DNA of 64,000 bases, from assembly GCF_001639105.2 (NCBI RefSeq), contig NZ_CP015285.1:1418501-1482500 (forward strand), given 5' to 3'. Positions 8,540 to 17,866 of the stretch are shown piece by piece. The position numbers and the translations under genes are program-made. Position 1 is the first letter of the stretch, and each line of letters starts with the position of its first letter. The notes below the pieces were generated by a model. It made no database searches. It was given only the letters and a program-made list of their open reading frames with translations, and was not told the origin of the DNA. This DNA comes from Azospirillum humicireducens (GTDB lineage: Bacteria; Pseudomonadota; Alphaproteobacteria; Azospirillales; Azospirillaceae).

Positions 8540-10624
8540 TCAGCGGATCTCGACGGTCGCGCTGTCGCTGCGGCCGTCCGCGTCGAGCACTGTGACGCGA
8601 ACCGGCCCAGGACCGTCCGGCCTCCACACCACCTCGCGCGCGATGGGCGATTGGGCGATGCGGCGACCATCGATCAGCCAGGACAGCGGCCTCCGCCCGC
8701 CGGTGGCGGTCAGCGTCATCGGCTCTCCCTTTCCGTCCGGCCCCAGCGCCTCCAGCACCATGTCGCTGACCGGAAAGGTCAGGCGCAGCCGGTCGGTCTG
8801 GCGCGGCCCGGCAATCTCGACATCGCCGGGCCGCAGGCGGCGCAGCAACTCCGGCGGCGATTCGTTGCGCACCGGGCCCGCGGGCCGTCCACGGTCGGCC
8901 GGAAGCCGGTCGAAGACCTCGAACAGCAGCGGTGCCGCGGTGTTGCGGCCGTAGTGGTCGGGACTGGGCGTACCGTCCGGACGGCCAACCCACACGCCGA
9001 CCGTATAGCGCCCGGTCACGCCGAAGGCCCAGGCGTCGCGGAAGCCATAGCTGGTGCCGGTCTTGAGTGCCACCGGCCCGCTGCCGCGCAGTTCCTGCGC
9101 CTGCACCACGCCCGGCGGCGGCGGCGAGCCCTCCAGGATCGCCCGAACCTGCTGAGCTGCCGTGGCCGACAGCAACCGGTACTCCGCCCGATCGTCGTCG
9201 TCCCTGGTCATGCGCAACGGCGCAACCACCCCGTCACGGGCCAGCCCGCTGTAGAGCGCCGTCATGTCCCACAGGCTGATCGACGCCCCGCCCAAGGCCA
9301 CCGGCAGGCCCGGCAGCGCCGTGCCATGGGGCAGCACCAGCCTTGTACCGGCCCGTCGCAATGCGTCGGCGAACCGCAGCGGCCCCACCCGGTCGAGCAC
9401 CAGAACAGCCGGCACGTTCAGCGAGCGTTGCAGCGCCTCCATCACCGTCAGGTCGCCGGTGAAGCTGCGGTCGAAGTTGCGCGGCGCCCAGTCGCCGAAG
9501 CGGGTGGACACGTCGGCGATCTGGGTGAGCGGGTGGATGATGCCGTCGTCGAAGCCCAGCCCGTAGATGAAGGGCTTCAGCGCCGATCCGGGCGAGCGCA
9601 CCGCCCGCACCATGTCGATGGGCCCCTGCCGCGTCTCGTCCAGCGCATTGGGGCTGCCGAGATAGGCCAGCACCGAGCGGTCACGGTTGTCCACCACCAG
9701 CACCGCCAGCCCGGCCTGCGGATTCAGCGTCTCCGCCGCCCGGCGGCCAAGGGCCTCGACCGCCTGTTGCAGGGTGCCGTCGATGGTGGTGGCGATCTCC
9801 GCCCGGCCGGGATCGGCGCTGCGCAGCCGGTCGGCCAGATGCGGGGCGGATGCCGGCAAGGACAGGCGCGCCGACGGCACCGGCAGCGACTTCGCCTCCG
9901 CGACCGCCTTGGGCGACAGCGCGCTCACCTCCGCCACACGGTCGAGAACCTTGTCGCGTGCCGCCTGCGCCCGCTCCGGATAGCGGTCCGGCCGCAGCCG
10001 CGAGGGCGATTGCGGCAGCGAAACCAGCAGCGCAGCCTCCGCCGCATCCAACTCCACCGGCGACTTGCCCAACAGCATGAGGGAGGCCGCGCGAATCCCC
10101 TCGATGTTGCCGCCATAGGGGGCGAGCGTCAGATACATGCCGAGGATCTCGCGCTTGCTGAACCGCCATTCCAGCTGCGCCGCCCGCGCCGCCTCGATCA
10201 GCTTGGCGGAAAGGGTGCGCGGGCGTGGCTCCAGAAGACGGGCGACCTGCATGGTGATGGTGGAGGCGCCGGAGACCACCCGCCCCGCCCCCAGATTCTG
10301 CGCCGCCGCCCGCAGCACCGCCAGCGGATCGACGCCGGCATGGCTCTCGAAGCGCCGGTCCTCATAGGCCAGCAGAAGCTCGACGAAGAGGGGGGAGACA
10401 TCCTCCACCGTCGCCGGCAGCCGCCATGCGCCGACGGCGTTGGTGAAGACGCGCAGCGGCTGGCCCTTGCGGTCGGTGACCGTCACCGACAGGTCGGCCA
10501 GCCGGTCCAGCGGCGGCGGGAACAGCCGGTCGAGCAGCAGCGCCGTTCCCAGCAGGGTGGCGACGACTGCCGCCGCCAGCCCCGCCCGCCTCATCCAAAC
10601 GTTACGCACCCAAGCCCACGCCAA
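8540..10624 (-). CDS. pbpC: Penicillin-binding protein 1C (transglycosylase/transpeptidase)
   Basis: Bifunctional class A penicillin-binding protein of the 1C type, 694 aa. Order: N-terminal membrane anchor (about residues 13-32), glycosyltransferase 51 domain with EDRRFESHAGVD (catalytic Glu88) and STITMQVARL, transpeptidase domain with SPGSALKPF (nucleophile Ser in SxxK), SLN and KTGTS, then the C-terminal BiPBP_C domain (GPVRVTVLDADGRSDSATVEIR). It polymerises and crosslinks peptidoglycan in the periplasm. The start lies 4 bases after the stop of the alpha-2-macroglobulin gene, the well-known operon pair in Gram-negative bacteria. Confidence 0.95.
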   Translation of the reverse strand: MAWAWVRNVWMRRAGLAAAVVATLLGTALLLDRLFPPPLDRLADLSVTVTDRKGQPLRVFTNAVGAWRLPATVEDVSPLFVELLLAYEDRRFESHAGVDPLAVLRAAAQNLGAGRVVSGASTITMQVARLLEPRPRTLSAKLIEAARAAQLEWRFSKREILGMYLTLAPYGGNIEGIRAASLMLLGKSPVELDAAEAALLVSLPQSPSRLRPDRYPERAQAARDKVLDRVAEVSALSPKAVAEAKSLPVPSARLSLPASAPHLADRLRSADPGRAEIATTIDGTLQQAVEALGRRAAETLNPQAGLAVLVVDNRDRSVLAYLGSPNALDETRQGPIDMVRAVRSPGSALKPFIYGLGFDDGIIHPLTQIADVSTRFGDWAPRNFDRSFTGDLTVMEALQRSLNVPAVLVLDRVGPLRFADALRRAGTRLVLPHGTALPGLPVALGGASISLWDMTALYSGLARDGVVAPLRMTRDDDDRAEYRLLSATAAQQVRAILEGSPPPPGVVQAQELRGSGPVALKTGTSYGFRDAWAFGVTGRYTVGVWVGRPDGTPSPDHYGRNTAAPLLFEVFDRLPADRGRPAGPVRNESPPELLRRLRPGDVEIAGPRQTDRLRLTFPVSDMVLEALGPDGKGEPMTLTATGGRRPLSWLIDGRRIAQSPIAREVVWRPDGPGPVRVTVLDADGRSDSATVEIR

Positions 10625-10627
10625 TCG

Positions 10628-13600
10628 TCACTCCGCCGGATGGACCGTGATCCGCCCGGTGGTCTGGCGGGCGAAGAAGCGCGGCTTGTACATGTCCTCG
10701 ACCGTCGCACCGGGCAGTTCATAGGTGCCGGGGGTGATGGCGCGGACGATGAAGGCCAGCTTGAAGCTCTGCTGGTCCTCCGTCAGGTCCACCGCGGCGA
10801 CATAGCGGTCGTCGCGCGCCTCGGTCGTGCGGGTGTAGGTCAGCTCGCCCAGCCACGTCATCTCCTCCGGCGTGCCGCCGCCCAGCTTGGCGTTCTCGAT
10901 CTCCCAGCCGGCGGGCAGCGCGTGGGTCACCATGCCCTGGTGGAACAGCTTGGTGTTGGCCTCGCCCTCCAGCACGACGACGAACACGTCATTCTGCTTG
11001 ATGGTGTCGAGGTTCAGCACCTCGCCCTTGCGGGTGAAGAAGTTGCGCTTGATGCGCAGCCCTTCGCGCGCCGCCGGCTGCGGCGCCACCGGCACGCCGG
11101 ACAGCGATACCGCCTGCCACACCGCCGCCTTGCCGGAATTGGCGACCGGGATGCCGGCCTTCAGCTGGGCCAGCGTCGGGGTCAAGTCGACCCGCGATCC
11201 GTCTCGCCGCGTACCGCCCAGCGTCACTTCCACCTTGGCCGGCGCACCGCGCAGCAGCGCGTCGGCGGCCAGGACCGACCATGCCTTTTCCTGCGTGTTG
11301 GTGCGGTTGGCAGCGGTGGCCGAGGCGGGCAGCCGGTCGATCAGGGCCGGAAGGCGGTTGCCCGCCATGTTGACCTCGGTCATCAGCGCCACCAGCGCCG
11401 CGGCATCGCGGACGGTGGAACCGTAATCGACATGCCACTCCTCGCGCGCCAGATGACCGACCGCACTGTCGAAGGCGCTGGCCGCCCGCTCCTGGTCGCC
11501 CATACGGGCCAGCGCCGCCCCCAGCTGCCCCTTGGCGAGCGGCGTCGGCAGCTTTTTCAGCGCGGTGTCGTGCAGGTAGCGCGCCGGTCCCGGCAGCGAC
11601 ACCCCGGCCAGCGCCAGCGTGTGCAGGGCATAGGCGCGCACCGCCAGATCAGCCGGCTCCGACGCGCTGGCGATGGCGCGCTGGCGCAGCCAGTTCAGGG
11701 CGTCGGTCAGCGGCTTGTCGGGAACCGCCTCGCCCTTCTGCTTGGCGCGGACCAGGAACTCGGCGGCATAGGCGGTCAGCCAGCCGTCGGCCTCGTCCTG
11801 GGCGCCCCACAGACCGAAGGCGCCGTCGAAGCGCTGCTTGTCCAGCGTGCGGGAGATCGCCTGCTGGACCCGCGCTTCCAGCCCGTCGTCCGGCTTGCGG
11901 TCCTTGCCGAGCGCCAGTTCCACGTCGCGCACCACCAGCAGCGGCAGGGCGCGGCTGACCGTCTGCTCAAGGCAACCATAGGGATAGCGGTCGAGTGCCC
12001 GCAGGATGCCGCCGACGTCGAAGGGCGGTGCCGTGGTGAAGCTGGCCGACCAGCTGGTCGTACCCGGCAGGTAGGTCGCGAGATCGGCCCCGTCGAAGCG
12101 GATGCTCTCGCCCGGTGCGATCTGACGGGTGACGAACTGGGTCTCCACCGCGCGGGCCGGGCGGACGGTGATGCCGTACTCGTGGTTCAGCGCCAGATTT
12201 TCCGGCCCCTTCACCGCCACGGCGACATGGCCGATGCCGGCGGCAATGCCCTTCAGCGGCACGATCAGCGTCTTGCGCTCGCCTTTCGCCAGCGGGACGG
12301 AGAGGTTTCCGCCCTCAACCGCCACCGCGTCCTGGGCGGTCACGGCGACCTCATAGGTGCCGGCCGCCGCCTCGACATTGTGGAGCGACAGGGTGACGCG
12401 GCTGTCGTCGCCGGGGGCGAGGAAGCGCGGCAGGATGGCGTCGGCCACCAGCGGGTCGCGCACCGTCACCGGGCCGGCGGCGGAGCCGACGCGGCCACGG
12501 CTGTAGGCCACCGCCATCAGCCGAAGCTCGCCGTTGAAGTCGGGCACGTCGAAGCCGATGCGGGCGGTGCCGTCGGCCCCCACCTTCACCGGCCCATGGA
12601 ACAGCGAGACGACGGTGAAGGGCACAACCGGCAGACCGGCGCCGCTGGAATCGCCGCCCTGGCGCATGGCGCCATAGGGGCCGTCGAGCGGGTCGATCAG
12701 CCGGCCGTAATCGTCGCGGATGTCCAGCCCCAGCCGGCGCTTGCCGAAATAATGCTTCTCCGGCTGCGGGCTGGCGAAGTCGGTCAGGCGCAGGATGCCC
12801 TCGTCCACCGCGGCCAGCGTGACATAGGTGTCCTCGATCTTCCCGCCATCGGCGGCGGCGACCTTCACCCCGACCTCCAGCCGGCTGCGCGGGCGCATCA
12901 CCTGCGGCGCGTCGAGCGTGACGTTCAGGCTGCGCACCGACGGATCGACGCCGACCCAGGCGACGCCCATGGCGCGCACCGGTTGGCGCTCCCGCCCCTT
13001 GACTGGGGGACGATAGGCAGTGGCGGTGACATAGGCGCCCGGCCCCCAGGCGGCATCGACCGGGATTTCCACCGTCGCCCCTTCGGCCGGAACCGAAATG
13101 GTGCGCACGTCGAAGATGCGGTCGGTCGCCACCGTCACCAGCAGCTCGCCGGCGAAGGGCGGTGCCACGCGGATGCGGGCGGTGTCACCGGGCTTGTAGG
13201 ACTGCTTGTCGGTGGAGACCTCCAGCTTGTCCGGGATGTCGGCGGTCTCGTCGCCGCTGGCCCAGCCGGAATAGAAGCGGTAGGAGCTGGCGACGCCCGC
13301 CGCCTTGTCGGTCACCTCCAGCCGGTAGCGGCCGAAGTCGCGCTTGCCCAGCGCCACCAGCGCCGGCTTGTCGGCGCCGACATCGACGCTGCCGGATGCC
13401 AGCGGGATGTCACGCACCGTGGCGTTGTAGCTGTAGCGTCCGTCACGGCGGAACCAGACGAAGGAGACCCGCTCCTCCACCAGTTCCCACCTGATGCCGG
13501 GCTTGGCGACGGCGCTGCCGTCCGGCGCTACGGCGACGAGGTCGAAAGCGGCCTCCGCCCCCTCGCCGATGCGGCCGTCGGAGAAGCGCGGGCGCAGGCC

Positions 13601-15844
13601 CAGCGCATGGGTCTTGGGCCGCACCGGCACGCTGACCGACTTGTGGACCGGGCGCCCGCCCGGCTCCGACAGGGTGACGCGGATGTCGGCGCGCAGCGGC
13701 TTGCTGGTGTCCGGCACCTCCGGCAGCGTCACCGCGATGTGCGAGACGCCCTGCTCGTCGGTGGTCGGGAACTCCAGCGGGTCGAGCCGCTCGGTCGGGT
13801 TGTCCTGCACGCGCCCGAAGCGATAGTCCTTGAAGGCCGGATAGGGCATCGGGTCGGTCTTCAGCGCCACCTCGGCGGTGCCCTCCAGCCCGGCGGCCGG
13901 CGGGCCGTAGAGGAAGCGGCCCTGCGCCGTCACCTCGAAGGGCTGGCCCGGCACCAGGATCGGCGCGCTGGCCGTCACGTCGAGCGCCAGCTTGATCGGC
14001 ACGAAATCCTCGACCTGGAAGGAGCCGCGGCCGATCGGCTCGCCTTTCGGGTCGCTGTAGACCTGGACCTCCCAGCCGCCGAGCGGCGCGGTGCGGGTCA
14101 GGGTCAGCGGCAGGAAGAAGCCGCCGGCCTCCTGGCCCTTCAGCGCGCCGCTGTAATATTCGGTGCCGCTGGGACGCAGGACCTTCACCGTCAACGGGAA
14201 ATTGTCGACCGCCTCGGTCTTGTCGTCGCGCAGCAGGATCGACAGGTTCACCGTCTCGCCCTGGCGGTAGACGCCGCGGTCGGCATAGACGAAGGCGTCC
14301 ATCGGCCCCGGCGCCGGACGCCCGCCGACCCCGCGGTCGCTGAGGTCGAAGGCGGCGCCGGTCAGATCCTGCATGGCGAAATCGGTGCCGAGATAGGCCA
14401 TCGCCATCTCGGGCGCGTTGCCGCCGGTCTTCAACAGGCCGGGGGCGAAGCGGGCGCGGCCGAACTCGTCGGTCTTGACGCGGGCCAGTTCGGTGTTGTT
14501 GCGGGCGACCAGGGCGACATCGACCCCCGGCAGCGGCTTGGCCGTGCCGAAGGAGCGGGCGAAGACGGTCAGCCCGTCGGCGCCGCGGAAGCTGGTCAGG
14601 CCGATGTCGGACAGCAGCACCCACTGGGTCGCCAGCGCATCCCAGCGGTCGGACTCCTCCACGTCGTGCGGGCGGGCGGTGACGACATAGAGGCCGGCCT
14701 TGGGATCGTCGCCGACGGCCTGGCGGAACGGGATCGCCGCGGTGGTGTCGCGGTTGCGCTCCCCTTTCACCTCCAGCGAGCCGGACCACACCAGCTCGCC
14801 ATTCTCCTGGGCGAGCCGGTCGGCGGAATAGCTGGTCAGCTCGTTGAAGATGTTGCCTTCATACTTGTTGGAGACCAGGGCGCGGTCGGCGATGCGGTAG
14901 ACCGACACGTCGAGCCGGTCGGTGTTGACGCTGACCACCGGGATGCCGTCGGCCCCCTTGCGCGGCAGGATGTAGGCGGAGCCGCGGAAGGCCGCCATCG
15001 ACGGCCGGTCGGGCACGCGCACGCGCTGCGTCTCGTCGGCCTTCAGGTTCACCCCGTCCTCGCCGGGCAGACCCTGGCGCAGGGTGACGGTGTAGCCGGA
15101 ACCATGGGTGACGCCGCGCAGGCACAGGCTGTTCTCCCGCGCTTCGAGCGCGGTCTTGGTCGGCGGCTCCACCCGGACGTAATCGTCGAAGCGCACGCCC
15201 TGCTTGCCGCTCAGCCGATCGGAGAATTGAAAGCAGACGCGCGGGCTGCTGCCCTCGGCGTTGACGGTGACGCCGGTCATCGCCAGCCCGGCCTTGCGGC
15301 GCATGGCGACGAACCGCTCCTCCAGCTTCGGCGCCTGGGTGTCGAGGGTGGCGGCCTCCAGCTTCGGCGCCAGTTCGCGGATCGCCTTCAGCGCCTTCAC
15401 CGCCTCGTCGGGCTTGCCGAACGCCTCGTCCATCAAGGTGGCGATGCGCCAGAGGATGGCGACACGCTCCTCGTCCTTCGGGTTGAACTGGCCGGCCATG
15501 ACGGCGCTCTGCAACGCGCGATCCTTGTTGGGCGGAGTCGCCGCCATCCAGGCCGCGCTCAGCTCCAGCCAGACCGACGGCGAGCCGCCGCCCTGGGTGA
15601 TCGTCTTCTCATAGGCCTGGATGGCGCCGGCCATGTCCTTGCGGTCGCGGGCGGCGCGCGCCTGCTTCAGCAAGTCGGCGATCACCTGCGGCTTCGGCTG
15701 CGGCGGCGATTTCAACAGCAGCCCGTTGGCATAGGCAGTGCCATCGGACAGCGCCCCCGGCGGCGTGTAGTCGGCCCGGACCGGACCGGCCGCGACGGCC
15801 ATAACCACCAGGACACAGAGCAGCGTCAAAAGCCGTGCCATCAT
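10628..15844 (-). CDS. Bacterial alpha-2-macroglobulin (YfhM-like)
   Basis: Very large periplasmic protease trap, 1738 aa, near the usual 1500-1900. A Sec signal peptide (LLTLLCVLVVMAVAAGPVRADY) is present. MG-type beta domains fill the middle (for example FVYADRGVYRQGETVNLSI, the bait-flanking region), and the thioester motif CLEQ is at residues 1291-1294 within YPYGCLEQTVSRA, so it belongs to the thioester-bearing YfhM type. Unlike E. coli YfhM, the predicted signal peptide has no lipobox cysteine, so the protein may be soluble in the periplasm. With PBP1C immediately downstream, the pair is thought to defend and repair the cell wall after breach by foreign proteases. Confidence 0.94.
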   Translation of the reverse strand: MMARLLTLLCVLVVMAVAAGPVRADYTPPGALSDGTAYANGLLLKSPPQPKPQVIADLLKQARAARDRKDMAGAIQAYEKTITQGGGSPSVWLELSAAWMAATPPNKDRALQSAVMAGQFNPKDEERVAILWRIATLMDEAFGKPDEAVKALKAIRELAPKLEAATLDTQAPKLEERFVAMRRKAGLAMTGVTVNAEGSSPRVCFQFSDRLSGKQGVRFDDYVRVEPPTKTALEARENSLCLRGVTHGSGYTVTLRQGLPGEDGVNLKADETQRVRVPDRPSMAAFRGSAYILPRKGADGIPVVSVNTDRLDVSVYRIADRALVSNKYEGNIFNELTSYSADRLAQENGELVWSGSLEVKGERNRDTTAAIPFRQAVGDDPKAGLYVVTARPHDVEESDRWDALATQWVLLSDIGLTSFRGADGLTVFARSFGTAKPLPGVDVALVARNNTELARVKTDEFGRARFAPGLLKTGGNAPEMAMAYLGTDFAMQDLTGAAFDLSDRGVGGRPAPGPMDAFVYADRGVYRQGETVNLSILLRDDKTEAVDNFPLTVKVLRPSGTEYYSGALKGQEAGGFFLPLTLTRTAPLGGWEVQVYSDPKGEPIGRGSFQVEDFVPIKLALDVTASAPILVPGQPFEVTAQGRFLYGPPAAGLEGTAEVALKTDPMPYPAFKDYRFGRVQDNPTERLDPLEFPTTDEQGVSHIAVTLPEVPDTSKPLRADIRVTLSEPGGRPVHKSVSVPVRPKTHALGLRPRFSDGRIGEGAEAAFDLVAVAPDGSAVAKPGIRWELVEERVSFVWFRRDGRYSYNATVRDIPLASGSVDVGADKPALVALGKRDFGRYRLEVTDKAAGVASSYRFYSGWASGDETADIPDKLEVSTDKQSYKPGDTARIRVAPPFAGELLVTVATDRIFDVRTISVPAEGATVEIPVDAAWGPGAYVTATAYRPPVKGRERQPVRAMGVAWVGVDPSVRSLNVTLDAPQVMRPRSRLEVGVKVAAADGGKIEDTYVTLAAVDEGILRLTDFASPQPEKHYFGKRRLGLDIRDDYGRLIDPLDGPYGAMRQGGDSSGAGLPVVPFTVVSLFHGPVKVGADGTARIGFDVPDFNGELRLMAVAYSRGRVGSAAGPVTVRDPLVADAILPRFLAPGDDSRVTLSLHNVEAAAGTYEVAVTAQDAVAVEGGNLSVPLAKGERKTLIVPLKGIAAGIGHVAVAVKGPENLALNHEYGITVRPARAVETQFVTRQIAPGESIRFDGADLATYLPGTTSWSASFTTAPPFDVGGILRALDRYPYGCLEQTVSRALPLLVVRDVELALGKDRKPDDGLEARVQQAISRTLDKQRFDGAFGLWGAQDEADGWLTAYAAEFLVRAKQKGEAVPDKPLTDALNWLRQRAIASASEPADLAVRAYALHTLALAGVSLPGPARYLHDTALKKLPTPLAKGQLGAALARMGDQERAASAFDSAVGHLAREEWHVDYGSTVRDAAALVALMTEVNMAGNRLPALIDRLPASATAANRTNTQEKAWSVLAADALLRGAPAKVEVTLGGTRRDGSRVDLTPTLAQLKAGIPVANSGKAAVWQAVSLSGVPVAPQPAAREGLRIKRNFFTRKGEVLNLDTIKQNDVFVVVLEGEANTKLFHQGMVTHALPAGWEIENAKLGGGTPEEMTWLGELTYTRTTEARDDRYVAAVDLTEDQQSFKLAFIVRAITPGTYELPGATVEDMYKPRFFARQTTGRITVHPAE

Positions 15845-16020
15845 ATCGCCTTACCACCGGAAACGGGACGCTCCGTTTATAGCGCCGATAATCGGATGCT
15901 GGCGATATGGCGAACCGCCGATGCACCTTTCGGCCGTAGGGTGAACTCACGGCGCTTGTTCGCCTGTCGCGGATCGGGTAACGATCCCGACCATCTGATC
16001 TGCGAGACGGTCGCAACGGG

Positions 16021-16449
16021 ATGCTGGCTTATTGCCGCGGACTGCAGGAACGGTGGGGGCTGGCGCTTGCACTCGCGCTGGCGCTGAGCCTTTTCGTCCG
16101 CATCGCCGCTCCCGCCGCCGGCGCCGCCGACCGCGACGGCTATGTCGCCATCTGCACCGGCAGCGAGATCGTCTATCTTCCGGTCGACCGGGACGGCGTT
16201 CCCCTGCGGGACAGTGTCCCCCTGACGGATGCCGACGGCACCGACACGCAAAAGCTGTCCCCGCTGCATCTGCCTTGCAGCTGGCTCGGTCACTATGTCG
16301 CTCTGCTGCCGGCCTTCCAGATGCCGGTCATGCCGCATGCGATCCTGCTGTCCGCGGAGCTGCCGAAGCCCGACGGGCTCTTCCATCCCAAGGAGCGGAA
16401 GCCCTTCCAGTCCCAGGCCCCGCCATCCGGTCGTCAGCCGAAGCACTGA
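16021..16449 (+). CDS. Small exported protein, DUF2946-like
   Basis: 142-aa protein with a long hydrophobic leader (LALALALALSLFVRIAAPAAGAA, about residues 13-36) followed by a periplasmic part. Two cysteines occur in ICTGSE and LPCSWLG, a second hydrophobic patch (GHYVALLPAFQMPVMPHAILL) follows, and the tail is basic and Pro-rich. This plan is like DUF2946 proteins often found beside PepSY or TonB-receptor genes. It lies 50 bases before the PepSY gene, and both probably form one operon. The ATG at 16021 has only a weak ribosome-binding site. Function unknown; a metal-uptake or metal-reduction link is inferred from context. Confidence 0.65.
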   Translation: MLAYCRGLQERWGLALALALALSLFVRIAAPAAGAADRDGYVAICTGSEIVYLPVDRDGVPLRDSVPLTDADGTDTQKLSPLHLPCSWLGHYVALLPAFQMPVMPHAILLSAELPKPDGLFHPKERKPFQSQAPPSGRQPKH

Positions 16450-16498
16450 ACTGCCTGAACTCCGGGCAATCCGCACTGCGACGACCGAATGGAAAATC

Positions 16499-17854
16499 AT
16501 GACTGGACCCTTGCAAGGCGGAGCCATCGGCTCTGCCCTTTACCGCGCGCTGTGGCGCTGGCATTTCTTTGCCGGCCTGATCTGCGCCCCCATCGTCATC
16601 CTGCTGTCCGTCACCGGCGCCATCTATCTGTTCAAGGATGAGATCAACGACAGGCTGCACCGCGACCTGCGCATCGTCGCACCCCAAACGACCGAGCGGC
16701 TCGCGCCGTCCGCCCTGGTGGCGAAGGCGCTTGAAGCCCATCCCGGCACGCTGAAGGGCTACGCCCCGCCCGCCGCGCCCGACCGTCCCGCCGAGGTCAA
16801 GATCGTCGGCACCGACGGGCTGAAGGATGTCGTCTATGTCGATCCCTATGACGGCCGGGTGCTGGGCAGCCTGTGGGATGGCAGCTCCGCCGGATCGCCC
16901 ACCATGTATGTCGTGCGCAAGCTGCACAGCCTGGAATATGTCGGCTGGTTCGCCGAACGCATCGTCGAAGGCGTCGCCGGCTGGATGGTGCTGATGACCG
17001 CCTCCGGCATCTACCTGTGGTGGCCGCGCGGCCAGAAGGGCGGTGTCGTGACCGTCCGCGGCCGGCCGGGGAAACGGATGTTCTGGCGCGACCTCCACGC
17101 CGTTACCGGCATCTTCGTCAGCATCTTCATCGTCTTTCTGGCAATGACCGGCCTGCCATGGTCGGGATATTGGGGCAAGCAGTTCTACAGCGCCGCCTAT
17201 GCGGTCGGCATGGGCATGCCGGACGGCTATTGGGACAAATATCCGGTCTCCACCGTGCCGCTGAAGGACACCATCGACCGCGCCCCCTGGATCGTCGAGA
17301 ATCAGCCGACACCACTGTCCAAGACGGCATCCGGCGTTCCCGCGAAGCTGGACGACGTGGTGCGGACAGTCGATGGGCTGGGAATGGAACCGGGCTACGC
17401 CATCGTCATTCCGACCAAGCCGGACGGCGTTTTCACGGCATCGGTCTATCCCGACGACATCACAAAGGAGCGCGTCGTCCATCTGGACCAATATACCGGC
17501 AAGCCGCTGTTCGACATGCAGCTGAAGGACCTCGGCCTGTTCGGCCGTCTGGCCGAATGGGGGGTCAGCATTCACATGGGCCAGGCCTTCGGACTTGCGA
17601 ACCAGCTGGTCCTGCTCGCCGCGCTGGTGGCGATGGTGGGGTTGACGATGTCGGGGGTGGTGATGTGGTGGAAGCGGCGACCGGCGGGCAGCCTGGGCGC
17701 GCCGCGGCTGCCGGCGGGAACCACCGTGCCGAAGGGGCTGATCGTCATCGCAATCGCAGGCGGACTCTTCTTCCCGATGGTGGGCATCTCGATGCTGGCC
17801 TTCGCCGCAATCGAGGCCGCCGCCTTTGGTGCCCGGAGGTTGCGGACAGCCTGA
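16499..17854 (+). CDS. PepSY-associated membrane protein (possible ferric-siderophore reductase)
   Basis: 451-aa inner-membrane protein of the PepSY_TM (PiuB-like) family. Four hydrophobic spans are visible: residues about 16-40 (FFAGLICAPIVILLSVTGAIYLF), 160-185 (VAGWMVLMTASGIYLWWP), 205-225 (HAVTGIFVSIFIVFLAMTGLPW) and 375-400 plus 415-445 at the C-terminus. Conserved family features are the WHFFAG start, GIYLWWPR, RDLHAVTGI and SGVVMWWKRRP. Two PepSY-type segments lie in the periplasmic loops. Such proteins reduce or help release iron from siderophores, or handle copper; the substrate is not deducible here. The ATG follows a weak GGAA site and the gene follows the DUF2946-like gene. Confidence 0.85.
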   Translation: MTGPLQGGAIGSALYRALWRWHFFAGLICAPIVILLSVTGAIYLFKDEINDRLHRDLRIVAPQTTERLAPSALVAKALEAHPGTLKGYAPPAAPDRPAEVKIVGTDGLKDVVYVDPYDGRVLGSLWDGSSAGSPTMYVVRKLHSLEYVGWFAERIVEGVAGWMVLMTASGIYLWWPRGQKGGVVTVRGRPGKRMFWRDLHAVTGIFVSIFIVFLAMTGLPWSGYWGKQFYSAAYAVGMGMPDGYWDKYPVSTVPLKDTIDRAPWIVENQPTPLSKTASGVPAKLDDVVRTVDGLGMEPGYAIVIPTKPDGVFTASVYPDDITKERVVHLDQYTGKPLFDMQLKDLGLFGRLAEWGVSIHMGQAFGLANQLVLLAALVAMVGLTMSGVVMWWKRRPAGSLGAPRLPAGTTVPKGLIVIAIAGGLFFPMVGISMLAFAAIEAAAFGARRLRTA

Positions 17855-17866
17855 TTCGCAACCCCG

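Noticed and set aside
8651..16087. 2478-codon open frame on the plus strand
   Set aside because: It lies entirely antisense to pbpC and the alpha-2-macroglobulin gene. The translation is low-complexity Arg/Gly/Gln/His without domains, the usual antisense shadow of a GC-rich coding strand.
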